A program made the translations under genes and the position numbers. The notes beneath the pieces were generated by a model, which saw only the letters and a program-made list of their open reading frames with translations, was not told the DNA's origin and did no database searches. From Bacteroidota bacterium (GTDB lineage Bacteria; Zhuqueibacterota; Zhuqueibacteria; Zhuqueibacterales; Geothermadaptataceae), in NCBI GenBank assembly GCA_011375275.1, contig DRLW01000339.1, forward strand, positions 1 to 12,005: a stretch of DNA of 12,005 nt. The letters run 5' to 3'. Numbering within the stretch: position 1 is the first letter of the stretch; each line of letters starts with the position of its first letter. This document shows positions 6,174-12,005 of this stretch, one piece after another.

Positions 6174-8438
6174 ATGATAGACAAAGAAGAAGTGCTGCGG
6201 TACCATGAGGGCCGCCGTCCCGGCAAGCTCGAGGTTGTCGCCAGCAAGCCGTGCGTCACCCAGAGGGACCTGTCTCTGGCCTATACGCCGGGTGTGGCGA
6301 TTCCCTGTCTCGAAATCGAAAAAAATCGCGACCGCGTCTATGACTGGACAGCCAAAGGCAATCTCGTCGCCGTCGTATCCAACGGTACGGCCGTGTTGGG
6401 ATTGGGTGATATCGGTCCTGAAGCAGGCAAGCCGGTCATGGAAGGCAAGGGTGTCCTGTTCAAGCGATTCGCAGATATCGATGTGTTTGATCTCGAACTC
6501 AACACCCACGATGCCGACGATATCATTCGCACAGTGAAGCTGCTGGAGCCGACGTTCGGCGGTATCAACCTCGAAGATATCAAAGCGCCGGAGTGCTTTT
6601 ATATCGAAGAGACGCTGAAAAAGGAGATGAACATCCCGGTTTTTCATGATGATCAGCATGGCACGGCGATCATTTCCGGGGCTGCGCTGCTCAATGCCCT
6701 TGAACTGGTTGGGAAAGACATCAGCGAGGTGAAGCTTGTGGTCAATGGCGCCGGAGCGTCCGGCATCGCGTGTGCAAAGTACTACATTTCCCTGGGTGCC
6801 CGGCCGGAAAACGTGACCATGTGCGACTCGCGGGGCGTCATCTACAAGGGCCGCGAGGCCGGCATGAACCCGTTCAAAGAGGAGATGGCGATCGAAACCG
6901 AAGCCCGCACCCTGGCGGATGCCATGCGCGGCGCGGATGTTTTTCTCGGTTTGTCAAAGGGCGGAGTTGTCACGCAGGATATGGTGCGCAGCATGGCCCG
7001 CCCGCCGATCATCTTTGCCATGGCCAACCCGGACCCGGAGATCACCTACGAGGATGCTGTCGCTGCGGTACCGGACTGCATCATGGCGACCGGGCGTTCG
7101 GATTATCCCAACCAGGTCAACAATGTGCTCGGATTTCCGTTCATCTTCCGCGGCGCGCTGGATGTACGCGCAACCACGATCAACGAGGAGATGAAAAAAG
7201 CCGCTACCCGCGCTCTGGCCGCCCTGGCCAAGGAGAATATCCCTTATTCCGTCGTCAAAGCCTACCGCACCAGCGGGCTGAAATTCGGACGGGAGTATAT
7301 CATTCCCAAACCCTTTGATCCGCGCGTACTGCTCTGGGTTGCCCCGGCTGTGGCCGAGGCAGCGATGAAGACCGGGGTCGCACGCAAGACCATCGATTTG
7401 AAGAAATACCGCGAAGAGCTGGAAGCCCGTCTCGGTGGTGCGCACAAATTCATGCGCACGATCATCAATCGGGCCTGCAAAGAACCGCAGCGCATCGTCT
7501 ATCCTGAAGGCGAAAACGCGACGGTCCTGCGTGCCTGCGATATCGTTCTCGACGAAGGGCTGGCAACACCGATTCTGATCGGCAACAAAGCACGCATCGA
7601 AGCAGTGATCGCCGAACTCGGGCTGCGCCTGCACGGAGGCGTCGAGATTATCGATCCGCTGGAGTTCTCCGGCCGGCAGACCTATATCGATGCTCTGTAT
7701 GAACTGCGCAAGCGCAAAGGCATGACGCGCTACGATGCCCGCCGCCTGATCGAGACGGATCACAATTATTTCGGTACCATGATGGTGCGCATGGGCGATG
7801 CCGATGGTATCGTTTCCGGCTTGACACATCACTATCCGGAAACACTGCGCCCGGCCCTGCAGGTCATCGGCATGCGCGATGGCGTGAAAAAAGTGGCCAG
7901 CATGTACGCCATGGTGCTCGAAGACAAGGTGTACTTTTTCGCCGACACAACTGTCAACGTGGAGCCGGGCAGTGAAGACCTGGCTGAAATTGCCCTGCTG
8001 GCTGCAGAGGAAGCCCGCCATCTGGGCATCGAGCCACGCGTGGCGTTGTTATCGTTCTCGAATTTCGGCAGTGTGAAGCACCCGCTGGTCACAAAAGTAC
8101 AGCAGGCGCTGCAGCTCATCCGTGAGCGTGCCCCCGAGCTGGTCGTTGATGGGGAAATGCAGGCGGATACGGCTGTTTCTCCGGAGATTGTGCAGGAAAC
8201 CTATCCCTTCACTGCATTCAAAGACGGAGCCAACGTGCTGCTTTTTCCTGACTTGCAGAGCAGCAACATCGCCTATAAATTGATCCAGCATCTCGGTAAA
8301 GCCGAAGCCGTCGGGCCTATCCTGATGGGCATGCGCAATCCCGTGCATGTGGTACAGATCGGCAGCACTAACGAGGAAGACGTGGTGAACATGACGGCCA
8401 TCGCCGTGCTCGATGCCCATCGGCTGAAAAAGTCGTGA
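6174..8438 (+). CDS. maeB: NADP-dependent malic enzyme with phosphotransacetylase-like C-terminal domain
   Basis: The 754-aa protein has the MaeB layout. The malic enzyme N-domain (about 15-160) carries the catalytic Tyr37 in SLAYTPGVA, a Lys at about 92 in MEGKGVLFK, and metal ligands E134-D135 (INLEDIKAPE) and D159-D160 (VFHDDQHGTA). The NAD(P)-binding domain (about 163-400) has the Rossmann motif VVNGAGASG. A linker then leads to a phosphate acetyltransferase-like domain (about 427-754) with GDADGIVSGL and PDLQSSNIAYKL. The reaction is malate + NADP to pyruvate + CO2 + NADPH in the cytoplasm. In characterised homologues the PTA-like domain has no transacetylase activity and mediates oligomerisation and inhibition by acetyl-CoA; the same is inferred here. 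Length is typical (about 750-760 aa). NADP rather than NAD preference is assumed from the family. It is monocistronic, facing away from the small-gene operon. Confidence 0.95.
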   Translation: MIDKEEVLRYHEGRRPGKLEVVASKPCVTQRDLSLAYTPGVAIPCLEIEKNRDRVYDWTAKGNLVAVVSNGTAVLGLGDIGPEAGKPVMEGKGVLFKRFADIDVFDLELNTHDADDIIRTVKLLEPTFGGINLEDIKAPECFYIEETLKKEMNIPVFHDDQHGTAIISGAALLNALELVGKDISEVKLVVNGAGASGIACAKYYISLGARPENVTMCDSRGVIYKGREAGMNPFKEEMAIETEARTLADAMRGADVFLGLSKGGVVTQDMVRSMARPPIIFAMANPDPEITYEDAVAAVPDCIMATGRSDYPNQVNNVLGFPFIFRGALDVRATTINEEMKKAATRALAALAKENIPYSVVKAYRTSGLKFGREYIIPKPFDPRVLLWVAPAVAEAAMKTGVARKTIDLKKYREELEARLGGAHKFMRTIINRACKEPQRIVYPEGENATVLRACDIVLDEGLATPILIGNKARIEAVIAELGLRLHGGVEIIDPLEFSGRQTYIDALYELRKRKGMTRYDARRLIETDHNYFGTMMVRMGDADGIVSGLTHHYPETLRPALQVIGMRDGVKKVASMYAMVLEDKVYFFADTTVNVEPGSEDLAEIALLAAEEARHLGIEPRVALLSFSNFGSVKHPLVTKVQQALQLIRERAPELVVDGEMQADTAVSPEIVQETYPFTAFKDGANVLLFPDLQSSNIAYKLIQHLGKAEAVGPILMGMRNPVHVVQIGSTNEEDVVNMTAIAVLDAHRLKKS

Positions 8439-8491
8439 GTCCTGAGAAAACTGACGCAATCGTATTTTTGGCTCTTGCTCCGATGGTGTGG

Positions 8492-8525
8492 GGTGGTTAT
8501 CACCGACGTAGTTGCCGTCTTTTTT
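8492..8525 (+). terminator. Weak possible terminator of the malic enzyme
   Basis: Two short stems, GGTG-GTTAT-CACC and GACG-TAGTTGC-CGTC, lie back to back and are followed by six T residues (8520-8525), 54 bases after the stop. Each stem has only four pairs, so the call is weak, but nothing better lies nearby. Confidence 0.35.
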
Positions 8526-8581
8526 GAGATGCGGAGACCTGCATCTTGCCGGGGGCACTTGGTGGAATGAGCGGTTTTCAG

Positions 8582-8597
8582 GCACGCTGAAGCGTGC
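8582..8597. repeat. REP-like hairpin with trailing CTAC
   Basis: GCACGC (8582-8587) and GCGTGC (8592-8597) pair around a TGAA tetraloop and are followed by ACTACAAAC. The form, a short GC stem with a small loop and a CTAC flank, is that of bacterial intergenic REP-type elements. I recognise this string type as common between genes in many bacterial genomes. Confidence 0.6.
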
Positions 8598-8614
8598 ACT
8601 ACAAACTTTCCTGT

Positions 8615-8697
8615 CGTCACACCGCTCCTGTGCGGTGTGACGCTCCTCTTGCCGCTCCTGCGGCAGTACACAAGCGCAACGGGATACCGGCTGTCCC
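8615..8697 (+). repeat. Dispersed repeat, long copy with two tandem hairpins
   Basis: The ends match a second copy at 11549-11602: the first 13 bases CGTCACACCGCTC are identical, and the last 36 bases (from GGCAG to GATACCGGCTGTCCC) match with a few changes. This copy has extra internal sequence forming two perfect hairpins: an 11-bp stem (8615-8625 with 8632-8642, loop TCCTGT) and TGCCGC-TCCT-GCGGCA (8650-8665). Both share CCGCTCCTG. Confidence 0.7.
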
Positions 8698-8716
8698 GAT
8701 AGAACGCATCTATAGC

Positions 8717-8738
8717 GATGAGATTCCGGGATCTCATC
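8717..8738. repeat. 8-bp hairpin related to the GGAATCTCATC repeat
   Basis: GATGAGAT (8717-8724) pairs exactly with ATCTCATC (8731-8738) around TCCGGG. Its left part, GATGAGATTCC, is found inverted as GGAATCTCATC at 11459-11469. It belongs to the same intergenic repeat family as the elements near 11435-11545. Confidence 0.55.
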
Positions 8739-8930
8739 CCACACGATTCGAGGAAGAGCCGTATTTTTTATCTCACGCTGCGCTCGCAGAGCATGCAGGC
8801 TCTTTCATGTTTTGAGGTGGTTCCATGCCTGCTTTGCGAACTCTGCAAGAGATGAAATGCCACCGGATTTCTGCAAGAACGCATTGGCCCGCTTTATCCC
8901 CCGGCCGGCACAGGGAGCTGGCTTTTTCCC

Positions 8931-8958
8931 TTGATTTAATGCCTGCCTGTGTTATCTT
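8931..8958 (+). promoter_or_regulatory. Candidate sigma-70 promoter of plsC
   Basis: TTGATT (8931-8936), a 16-base spacer, then TATCTT (8953-8958) with an extended -10 TGT. It would start transcription near 8965 and leave a leader of about 245 bases that includes the three hairpins at 8989-9081. Confidence 0.4.
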
Positions 8959-8988
8959 GAGCTCACTGCCTGATATTTTCCGGGGCCA

Positions 8989-9015
8989 GTAGCGGAACTC
9001 GCAAGAGTTCCGGCC
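8989..9015 (-). repeat. REP-like hairpin 1 (inverted orientation)
   Basis: On the minus strand, CGGAACTC pairs exactly with GAGTTCCG around a TTGC loop, followed by CTAC. It stands opposite to the two copies downstream and uses different stem bases, with the loop and the CTAC flank kept. Confidence 0.65.
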
Positions 9016-9025
9016 TTGGGTGCGC

Positions 9026-9049
9026 CCGAAGTGTTGCCACTTCGGCTAC
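9026..9049 (+). repeat. REP-like hairpin 2
   Basis: CCGAAGTG pairs exactly with CACTTCGG around a TTGC loop, followed by CTAC. The unit is repeated 32 bases later. Confidence 0.65.
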
Positions 9050-9057
9050 GGCATCTC

Positions 9058-9081
9058 CCGAAGTGTTGCCACATCGGCTAC
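9058..9081 (+). repeat. REP-like hairpin 3
   Basis: Same unit as the copy starting at 9026 (CCGAAGTG, TTGC loop, CTAC), but the right arm reads CACATCGG, which leaves one mismatch in the 8-bp stem. It lies about 130 bases before the plsC start. Confidence 0.62.
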
Positions 9082-9210
9082 ATCTTTTCCATAGCCGTAT
9101 TCGGGCTGGCGAAGAGGGGGAGAAACTGAAGAAAGGTGGGTTCACCAGGCGGTTACGAATTCCGGCAGGATGACCGAATTGACAGCATCAGTTTACGAAA
9201 CAGGATACGT

Positions 9211-9945
9211 ATGACACCTCGCAAGCCCCCGCTGCTCTATGTCCTCTATACATGGCTCATTTTCATCCCGTTGCTCGCTTTGCTCACGGCGCTCTTCGGA
9301 GCCTTTGCGATTCTGTTGTCCGTACTGGGATATGCCCATCTCGCCGGTCGCTGGGCAGGGAGAAACTGGGCGCGCCTGCTCGCTCTGCTGACGCCGATGC
9401 GCGTGACCGTGCACGGCAGAGAGCATATCGATGCCAAACAGTCGTACATCATCGTCGTCAACCATCAGAGCAACTATGATATTTTAGTGCTCTACGGCTG
9501 GCTCGATATCGACATCAAATGGGTGATGAAGGAGGAAATTCACAAGATACCGGTGATCGGCTATAGTTGTGAAAAGATGGGGCATATTTTCATCGACCGG
9601 CGCAATACGGAAAAAGCCCTGCACGCGCTTGAAAAGGCAAAGCGCCGCATCGTCGATGGTGTTTCGGTGATCTTTTTTCCTGAGGGGACACGCAGTCTGG
9701 ACGGTAACCTGCTGCCGTTCAAAAAGGGGGCCTTTCGCCTGGCGCAGGACCTGGGGTTGCCGGTCCTGCCGATAACGCTGGTGGGAACGCGCGACATCCT
9801 GCCGGCGCGGTCTCTCGCCCTGATGCCCGGGCATGCCCGGATGATCATCCACCCGCCGATTCCAGCTCCGGATAAAACACCGGCAGCACTCCCCGAGCTG
9901 ATGAAAACCGCCCGCGAACGTATCGCTTCAGCACTGCCGGAATAA
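9211..9945 (+). CDS. plsC: 1-acyl-sn-glycerol-3-phosphate acyltransferase (PlsC family)
   Basis: The protein is 244 aa from the ATG at 9211. This start is preferred over an in-frame GTG at 9136 because AGGA lies five bases upstream, and the hydrophobic N-terminal segment follows at the distance usual for the family; the extra 25 residues look unrelated. Residues about 8-40 form one or two membrane helices. The acyltransferase core shows the HX4D catalytic motif (H85 and D90 in NHQSNYD), GHIFIDRR (about 124-131), the phosphate-binding FPEGTRS (156-162), KKGAF (171-175) and LPVLPI (183-188). It should transfer an acyl chain to lysophosphatidic acid to give phosphatidic acid at the inner membrane. 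Acyl donor (CoA or ACP) is unknown. It stands alone, convergent with citrate synthase, with a shared hairpin between them. Confidence 0.93.
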   Translation: MTPRKPPLLYVLYTWLIFIPLLALLTALFGAFAILLSVLGYAHLAGRWAGRNWARLLALLTPMRVTVHGREHIDAKQSYIIVVNHQSNYDILVLYGWLDIDIKWVMKEEIHKIPVIGYSCEKMGHIFIDRRNTEKALHALEKAKRRIVDGVSVIFFPEGTRSLDGNLLPFKKGAFRLAQDLGLPVLPITLVGTRDILPARSLALMPGHARMIIHPPIPAPDKTPAALPELMKTARERIASALPE

Positions 9946-9979
9946 CCTTGCGAAGGCGGTCGAGCCTCCGCAAGGTTTT
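9944..9979 (+). terminator. Hairpin terminator between convergent plsC and gltA
   Basis: AACCTTGCG (9944-9952) pairs with CGCAAGGTT (9969-9977), extended by AGGC with GCCT across one mismatch and closed by a GGTCGA loop. It overlaps the plsC stop and is followed on the plus strand by TTTTC. On the minus strand the hairpin lies just after the gltA stop, but the U-run is poorer (TTATT). It probably serves plsC mainly and gltA in part. Confidence 0.7.
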
Positions 9980-9986
9980 CCATACC

Positions 9987-11273
9987 TTATCCGCGATCCG
10001 ACATGGGGATGAAATCGCGCTTGTCTGCACCGAGATAAATCTGCTGCGGCCGGGCGATCTTCTGTTCCGAGTCGTTGAGCATCTCTTCCCACTGGGCGAT
10101 CCAGCCCGAGGTGCGCGGAATAGCAAACAGCACGGTGAACGCGTCGGTCGGGAAACCCATGGCCTGGTAAATAATACCCGAGTAAAAATCCACGTTCGGG
10201 TACAGCTTGCGTTCGATGAAATAGTCGTCCTCAAGGGCAATGCGTTCCAGTTCCAGAGCGATGTCCAGCAGCGGATTGCGGCCGGTGACTTCAAAAACCT
10301 TGTCCGCAGTCTGTTTGATGATGCGAGCACGCGGATCATAATTTTTGTAGATGCGGTGCCCGAAGCCCATCAGGCGCACAGCACCGGATTTGACTTTGTC
10401 GATATATGCCGGAATACGGTCCACGGAACCGATTTCGTTGAGCATGCGCAGGACTTTTTCGTTAGCGCCGCCGTGCAGCGGGCCATACAACGCTGCGGCC
10501 GCTCCTGCGGTGGCAACGTACGGGTCAGCCTGGGAGCTGCCGATGCTGCGCATGGCGTTGGCGCTGCAGTTCTGCTCGTGATCTGCGTGCAGGATGAAGA
10601 GAATATCCAGCGCGCGTTCGAGCACCGGATCCGGCTTGTACTCGCGCTCGGTCATACGATAGAGCATGTTGAGGAAGTTGCCGGTATAGCTCAGCTCATT
10701 GTCCGGATAGATGTACGGCAGACCCATCATGTGGCGATAGGCAAAAGCCGCGATCGTCGGCATTTTGCCGATCAGCCGGTAGGTTTGCAGCCTGCGGGAC
10801 TCCGGGTCGCTGATGTTTTTTGCATCCGGATAAAACGTGGACAGAGCGCTGACCGTGCTCACCAGCATGCCCATCGGGTGGGCGTCATGGTGAAAACCAT
10901 CCATGAACTTCTTGGTGTTTTCATGCAGCAATGTGTGAATTTTGATGTTGTGTTCCCACTCTTCGTACTGCGCCCGCGTGGGCAGCTCGCCGTTGATCAG
11001 CAGATAGGCCACTTCGAGGTAGGTGCTGCCTTCAGCCAGTTGCTCGATGGGATAGCCGCGATACCGCAAAATACCCTTGTCACCGTCGATGTACGTGATC
11101 CGGCTGATGCAGGAGGCTGTGTTCTTAAACGCAGGGTCGTATGACTTGATGCCAAAATCATCGTCGCTGACTTTGATCTGGCGCAGGTCCATCGCCCTGA
11201 TCGCACCGTCCTTGATGGGAATATCATAGGTTTTGCCGGTGCGGCTGTCGGTGATTTTAAGTTGGTCTGACAT
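9987..11273 (-). CDS. gltA: Citrate synthase (hexameric GltA type)
   Basis: The 428-aa enzyme condenses acetyl-CoA with oxaloacetate to give citrate and CoA, the entry step of the TCA cycle. The key residues are in place: H232 in HADHEQNCS, the catalytic H267 in GPLHGGAN, H306 in GFGHRIYKNYDPR, the catalytic D362 in NVDFYSG, and Arg387 and Arg408 in the PRTSGW and ARPQQIYLG regions. The N-terminal beta domain (about 1-50, LKITDSRTGKTYDIPI) is characteristic of the longer, hexameric bacterial enzymes, which in many species are inhibited by NADH; regulation in this organism is not shown. Length is typical. AAAGGAG stands six bases before the ATG. The gene is alone on its strand with its own promoter candidate. 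Confidence 0.96.
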   Translation of the reverse strand: MSDQLKITDSRTGKTYDIPIKDGAIRAMDLRQIKVSDDDFGIKSYDPAFKNTASCISRITYIDGDKGILRYRGYPIEQLAEGSTYLEVAYLLINGELPTRAQYEEWEHNIKIHTLLHENTKKFMDGFHHDAHPMGMLVSTVSALSTFYPDAKNISDPESRRLQTYRLIGKMPTIAAFAYRHMMGLPYIYPDNELSYTGNFLNMLYRMTEREYKPDPVLERALDILFILHADHEQNCSANAMRSIGSSQADPYVATAGAAAALYGPLHGGANEKVLRMLNEIGSVDRIPAYIDKVKSGAVRLMGFGHRIYKNYDPRARIIKQTADKVFEVTGRNPLLDIALELERIALEDDYFIERKLYPNVDFYSGIIYQAMGFPTDAFTVLFAIPRTSGWIAQWEEMLNDSEQKIARPQQIYLGADKRDFIPMSDRG

Positions 11274-11279
11274 GGAAAT

Positions 11280-11286
11280 CTCCTTT
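11280..11286 (-). promoter_or_regulatory. Shine-Dalgarno site of gltA
   Basis: AAAGGAG on the minus strand, six bases before the ATG at 11273, supports that start. Confidence 0.8.
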
Positions 11287-11332
11287 CCTGAGGGTAGCGT
11301 GTCACTAACCTGAAATATGCATCAATTTTGCT

Positions 11333-11360
11333 ATTATCCTACTCAACGATTGTCTTTAAA
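11333..11360 (-). promoter_or_regulatory. Candidate sigma-70 promoter of gltA
   Basis: On the minus strand, TTTAAA (11355-11360), a 16-base spacer and GATAAT (11333-11338) give 4/6 and 5/6 matches to the consensus boxes. Transcription would start near 11326, leaving a leader of about 50 bases. The AT-rich setting fits a promoter. Confidence 0.4.
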
Positions 11361-11458
11361 CGTTTTACCTCTCGTCACATCCGGGTATCCAGCTAACTCA
11401 ACTAACAACCGGGCTGGCCCAGATACCGGCATGTGTTACTCCGGCCGAACGAAGCGCT

Positions 11459-11529
11459 GGAATCTCATCTTTTCGGTCACGTGCATGAGTCTGGGAGATT
11501 CCGGTCTTCCCCTGCGGGGAAATCGGAAT
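11459..11529. repeat. Intergenic repeat remnant with nested inverted repeats
   Basis: GGAATCTC (11459-11466) is the exact inverse of GAGATTCC (11495-11502). Beyond it, ATTCCG and TTCCCC (11498-11512) pair with GGGGAA and CGGAAT (11516-11529) around a TGC loop. The flanks CCGAACGAAGCG and CGGAATGACG resemble the dispersed GATTCC...GGAATGAC repeats known from many bacterial intergenic regions. No coding capacity. Confidence 0.5.
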
Positions 11530-11548
11530 GACGGTTCTGGTGTCATCT

Positions 11549-11602
11549 CGTCACACCGCTCGCTTGGCAGCACACGAGCGCAGCCGAGATACCGGCTGTC
11601 CC
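11549..11602 (+). repeat. Dispersed repeat, short copy
   Basis: Same ends as the element at 8615-8697 (13 identical bases at the left, about 37 similar bases at the right ending GATACCGGCTGTCCC), but it lacks the two-hairpin middle. The junction falls at CCGCTC, a string present twice in the long copy, which suggests deletion between short direct repeats. Confidence 0.65.
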
Positions 11603-11838
11603 TTCACTTCGCCTTCTGCTGAATTCAGGTCAACGCCAAGATGTTCGGCTTAGCAGAGCAGAAGGATTAAATTATGAAGAAGATTTATCCTGCCTGTCCG
11701 CACGCACAACTGTAATTTTATGAAAAAATCGATTGAATAAATAGGGATAACTATCAAAGGGATTGCAAACATCGGAATTTTTTCGCTCGACCGGCTGCTG
11801 AGGAAAAACGGAAGGCTGCAGAGTAGCGGAGCCGGTGC

Positions 11839-11876
11839 AAAAAAAGCCGGACCCTCTTCTGGAGAAGAGGGCCGGC
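11839..11876 (-). terminator. Strong intrinsic terminator of the thioredoxin-fold gene
   Basis: On the minus strand GCCGG and CCCTCTT pair with AAGAGGG and CCGGC around a short loop (one bulged base, 12 pairs). Seven U residues follow directly (11839-11845). It begins six bases past the stop codon. Confidence 0.88.
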
Positions 11877-11882
11877 CTCGAT

Positions 11883-12005
11883 TTATGAAGCGAGAATACT
11901 CTTGATGCGTTCGAGCAGATGGGTTTCCGGAACCGCTCCTTCTGCAGCTCCCTGCTCATTGGCCACGGTTTTGGGGACGCCCATCACGCCATACTTCTGC
12001 GACAG
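11883..12005 (-). CDS. Thioredoxin-fold protein, C-terminal 40 residues (5' end outside window)
   Basis: Only the last 40 codons are inside the window; the gene continues past 12005. The visible part reads LSQKYGVMGVPKTVANEQGA, then a helix ending LLERIKSILAS. The GVP with its cis-proline followed by K-T-V is the hallmark just before the last strands of thioredoxin and glutaredoxin folds. The E-G-A-V-P-E segment and final helix resemble glutaredoxin-like protein disulfide oxidoreductases (PDO type). The active-site CxxC would be upstream and cannot be seen. The stop is TAA at 11883-11885, followed by a strong terminator, so this is the last gene of its transcription unit. Family is fairly secure; the exact subtype is not. 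Confidence 0.78.
   Translation of the reverse strand: MSQKYGVMGVPKTVANEQGAAEGAVPETHLLERIKSILAS

Larger units (their letters stand above)
8439..9210. other. Repeat-rich 772-bp gap between malic enzyme and plsC
   Basis: No gene is supported; the open frames have no ribosome binding sites and unnatural composition. The gap holds a weak terminator, a REP-like hairpin (8582-8597), a dispersed repeat copy with two hairpins (8615-8697), an 8-bp hairpin (8717-8738), a promoter candidate (8931-8958) and three REP-like hairpins (8989-9081). A frame open from a GTG at 9136 into plsC is treated as leader. Confidence 0.6.
11274..11882. other. Repeat-rich 609-bp gap between gltA and the thioredoxin-fold gene
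   Basis: No gene is supported. Near gltA lie its ribosome binding site and promoter candidate. From about 11371 to 11602 the sequence is a mosaic of inverted repeats: CCGGGTATC-CAGC against GCTGG-GATACCGG (11381-11429), GGAATCTC against GAGATTCC (11459-11502), an interrupted hairpin (11498-11529), and the short dispersed repeat copy (11549-11602). From about 11640 to 11838 it is AT-richer with nothing I can name. It ends in the terminator of the next gene. Confidence 0.55.

Noticed and set aside
6954..8021. 355-aa minus-strand frame opposite the malic enzyme
   Set aside because: Antisense shadow with no recognisable domain and no ribosome binding site; the plus strand encodes MaeB.
8615..8697. 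Intrinsic terminators
   Set aside because: The stems are strong, but neither is followed by a U-run on either strand.
8594..8815. 73-aa frame in the malic enzyme-plsC gap
   Set aside because: It runs through hairpin repeats, has no ribosome binding site and no coherent composition.
8989..9081. CRISPR-like array
   Set aside because: Only three units, one of them inverted and with a different stem; no regular spacers and no cas genes.
9136..9210. N-terminal extension of plsC from a GTG
   Set aside because: The extra 25 residues are not family-like, and the ATG at 9211 has its own AGGA site.
9948..11144. 398-aa plus-strand frame opposite citrate synthase
   Set aside because: Shadow of gltA; its start falls within the terminator hairpin.

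Overview
The window reads as a piece of a bacterial chromosome of moderate to high GC. It has ordinary housekeeping gene content, clear Shine-Dalgarno sites before most genes, and unusually wide, hairpin-rich intergenic gaps. No phage, plasmid, transposase, CRISPR, rRNA or tRNA signature is visible. The mix of an ADP-forming acyl-CoA synthetase, a multidomain malic enzyme, a hexameric-type citrate synthase, a DUF1858 protein and a haem c/YHS lipoprotein suggests a free-living bacterium with an anaerobic or facultative metabolism. An uncultured FCB-group (KSB1/Calditrichota-like) or deltaproteobacterial-type lineage would fit. That placement is inference from gene style only; no marker gene here settles it.

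Layout: (1) 30-2331, minus strand: a 127-aa unrecognised helical protein, a secreted cytochrome c lipoprotein with a C-terminal YHS-like metal site, and a tandem universal stress protein with a C-terminal TPR-like tail. (2) 2656-4776, minus: a fused alpha-beta ADP-forming acetyl/acyl-CoA synthetase. (3) 5152-5606, minus: two short translationally coupled genes, an unknown 81-aa protein and a DUF1858 protein. (4) A 567-bp divergent intergenic region. (5) 6174-8438, plus: NADP-type malic enzyme with a phosphotransacetylase-like C-terminal domain. (6) A 772-bp repeat-rich gap. (7) 9211-9945, plus: a PlsC-type acyltransferase, converging on citrate synthase (9987-11273, minus) across a shared hairpin. 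(8) A 609-bp repeat-rich gap, then the C-terminal end of a thioredoxin-fold protein (minus) that runs off the window and has a strong intrinsic terminator.

Three of the genes meet at acetyl-CoA. Citrate synthase consumes it, ADP-forming acetyl-CoA synthetase turns it into acetate plus ATP, and the malic enzyme supplies pyruvate and carries a domain type that senses acetyl-CoA in characterised homologues. They are separate transcription units, so the link is metabolic rather than an operon.

I do not see a convincing undescribed defence, mobile or biosynthetic system. The most distinctive non-coding signal is in the gaps. One is a trio of REP-like hairpins upstream of plsC, in which the TTGC loop and a trailing CTAC are kept while the stem bases change in a compensatory way. 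The other is a two-copy dispersed repeat (8615-8697 and 11549-11602), one copy of which carries two extra tetraloop-type hairpins. The most distinctive proteins are the cytochrome c-YHS lipoprotein, the Usp-Usp-TPR fusion and the coupled DUF1858 pair.
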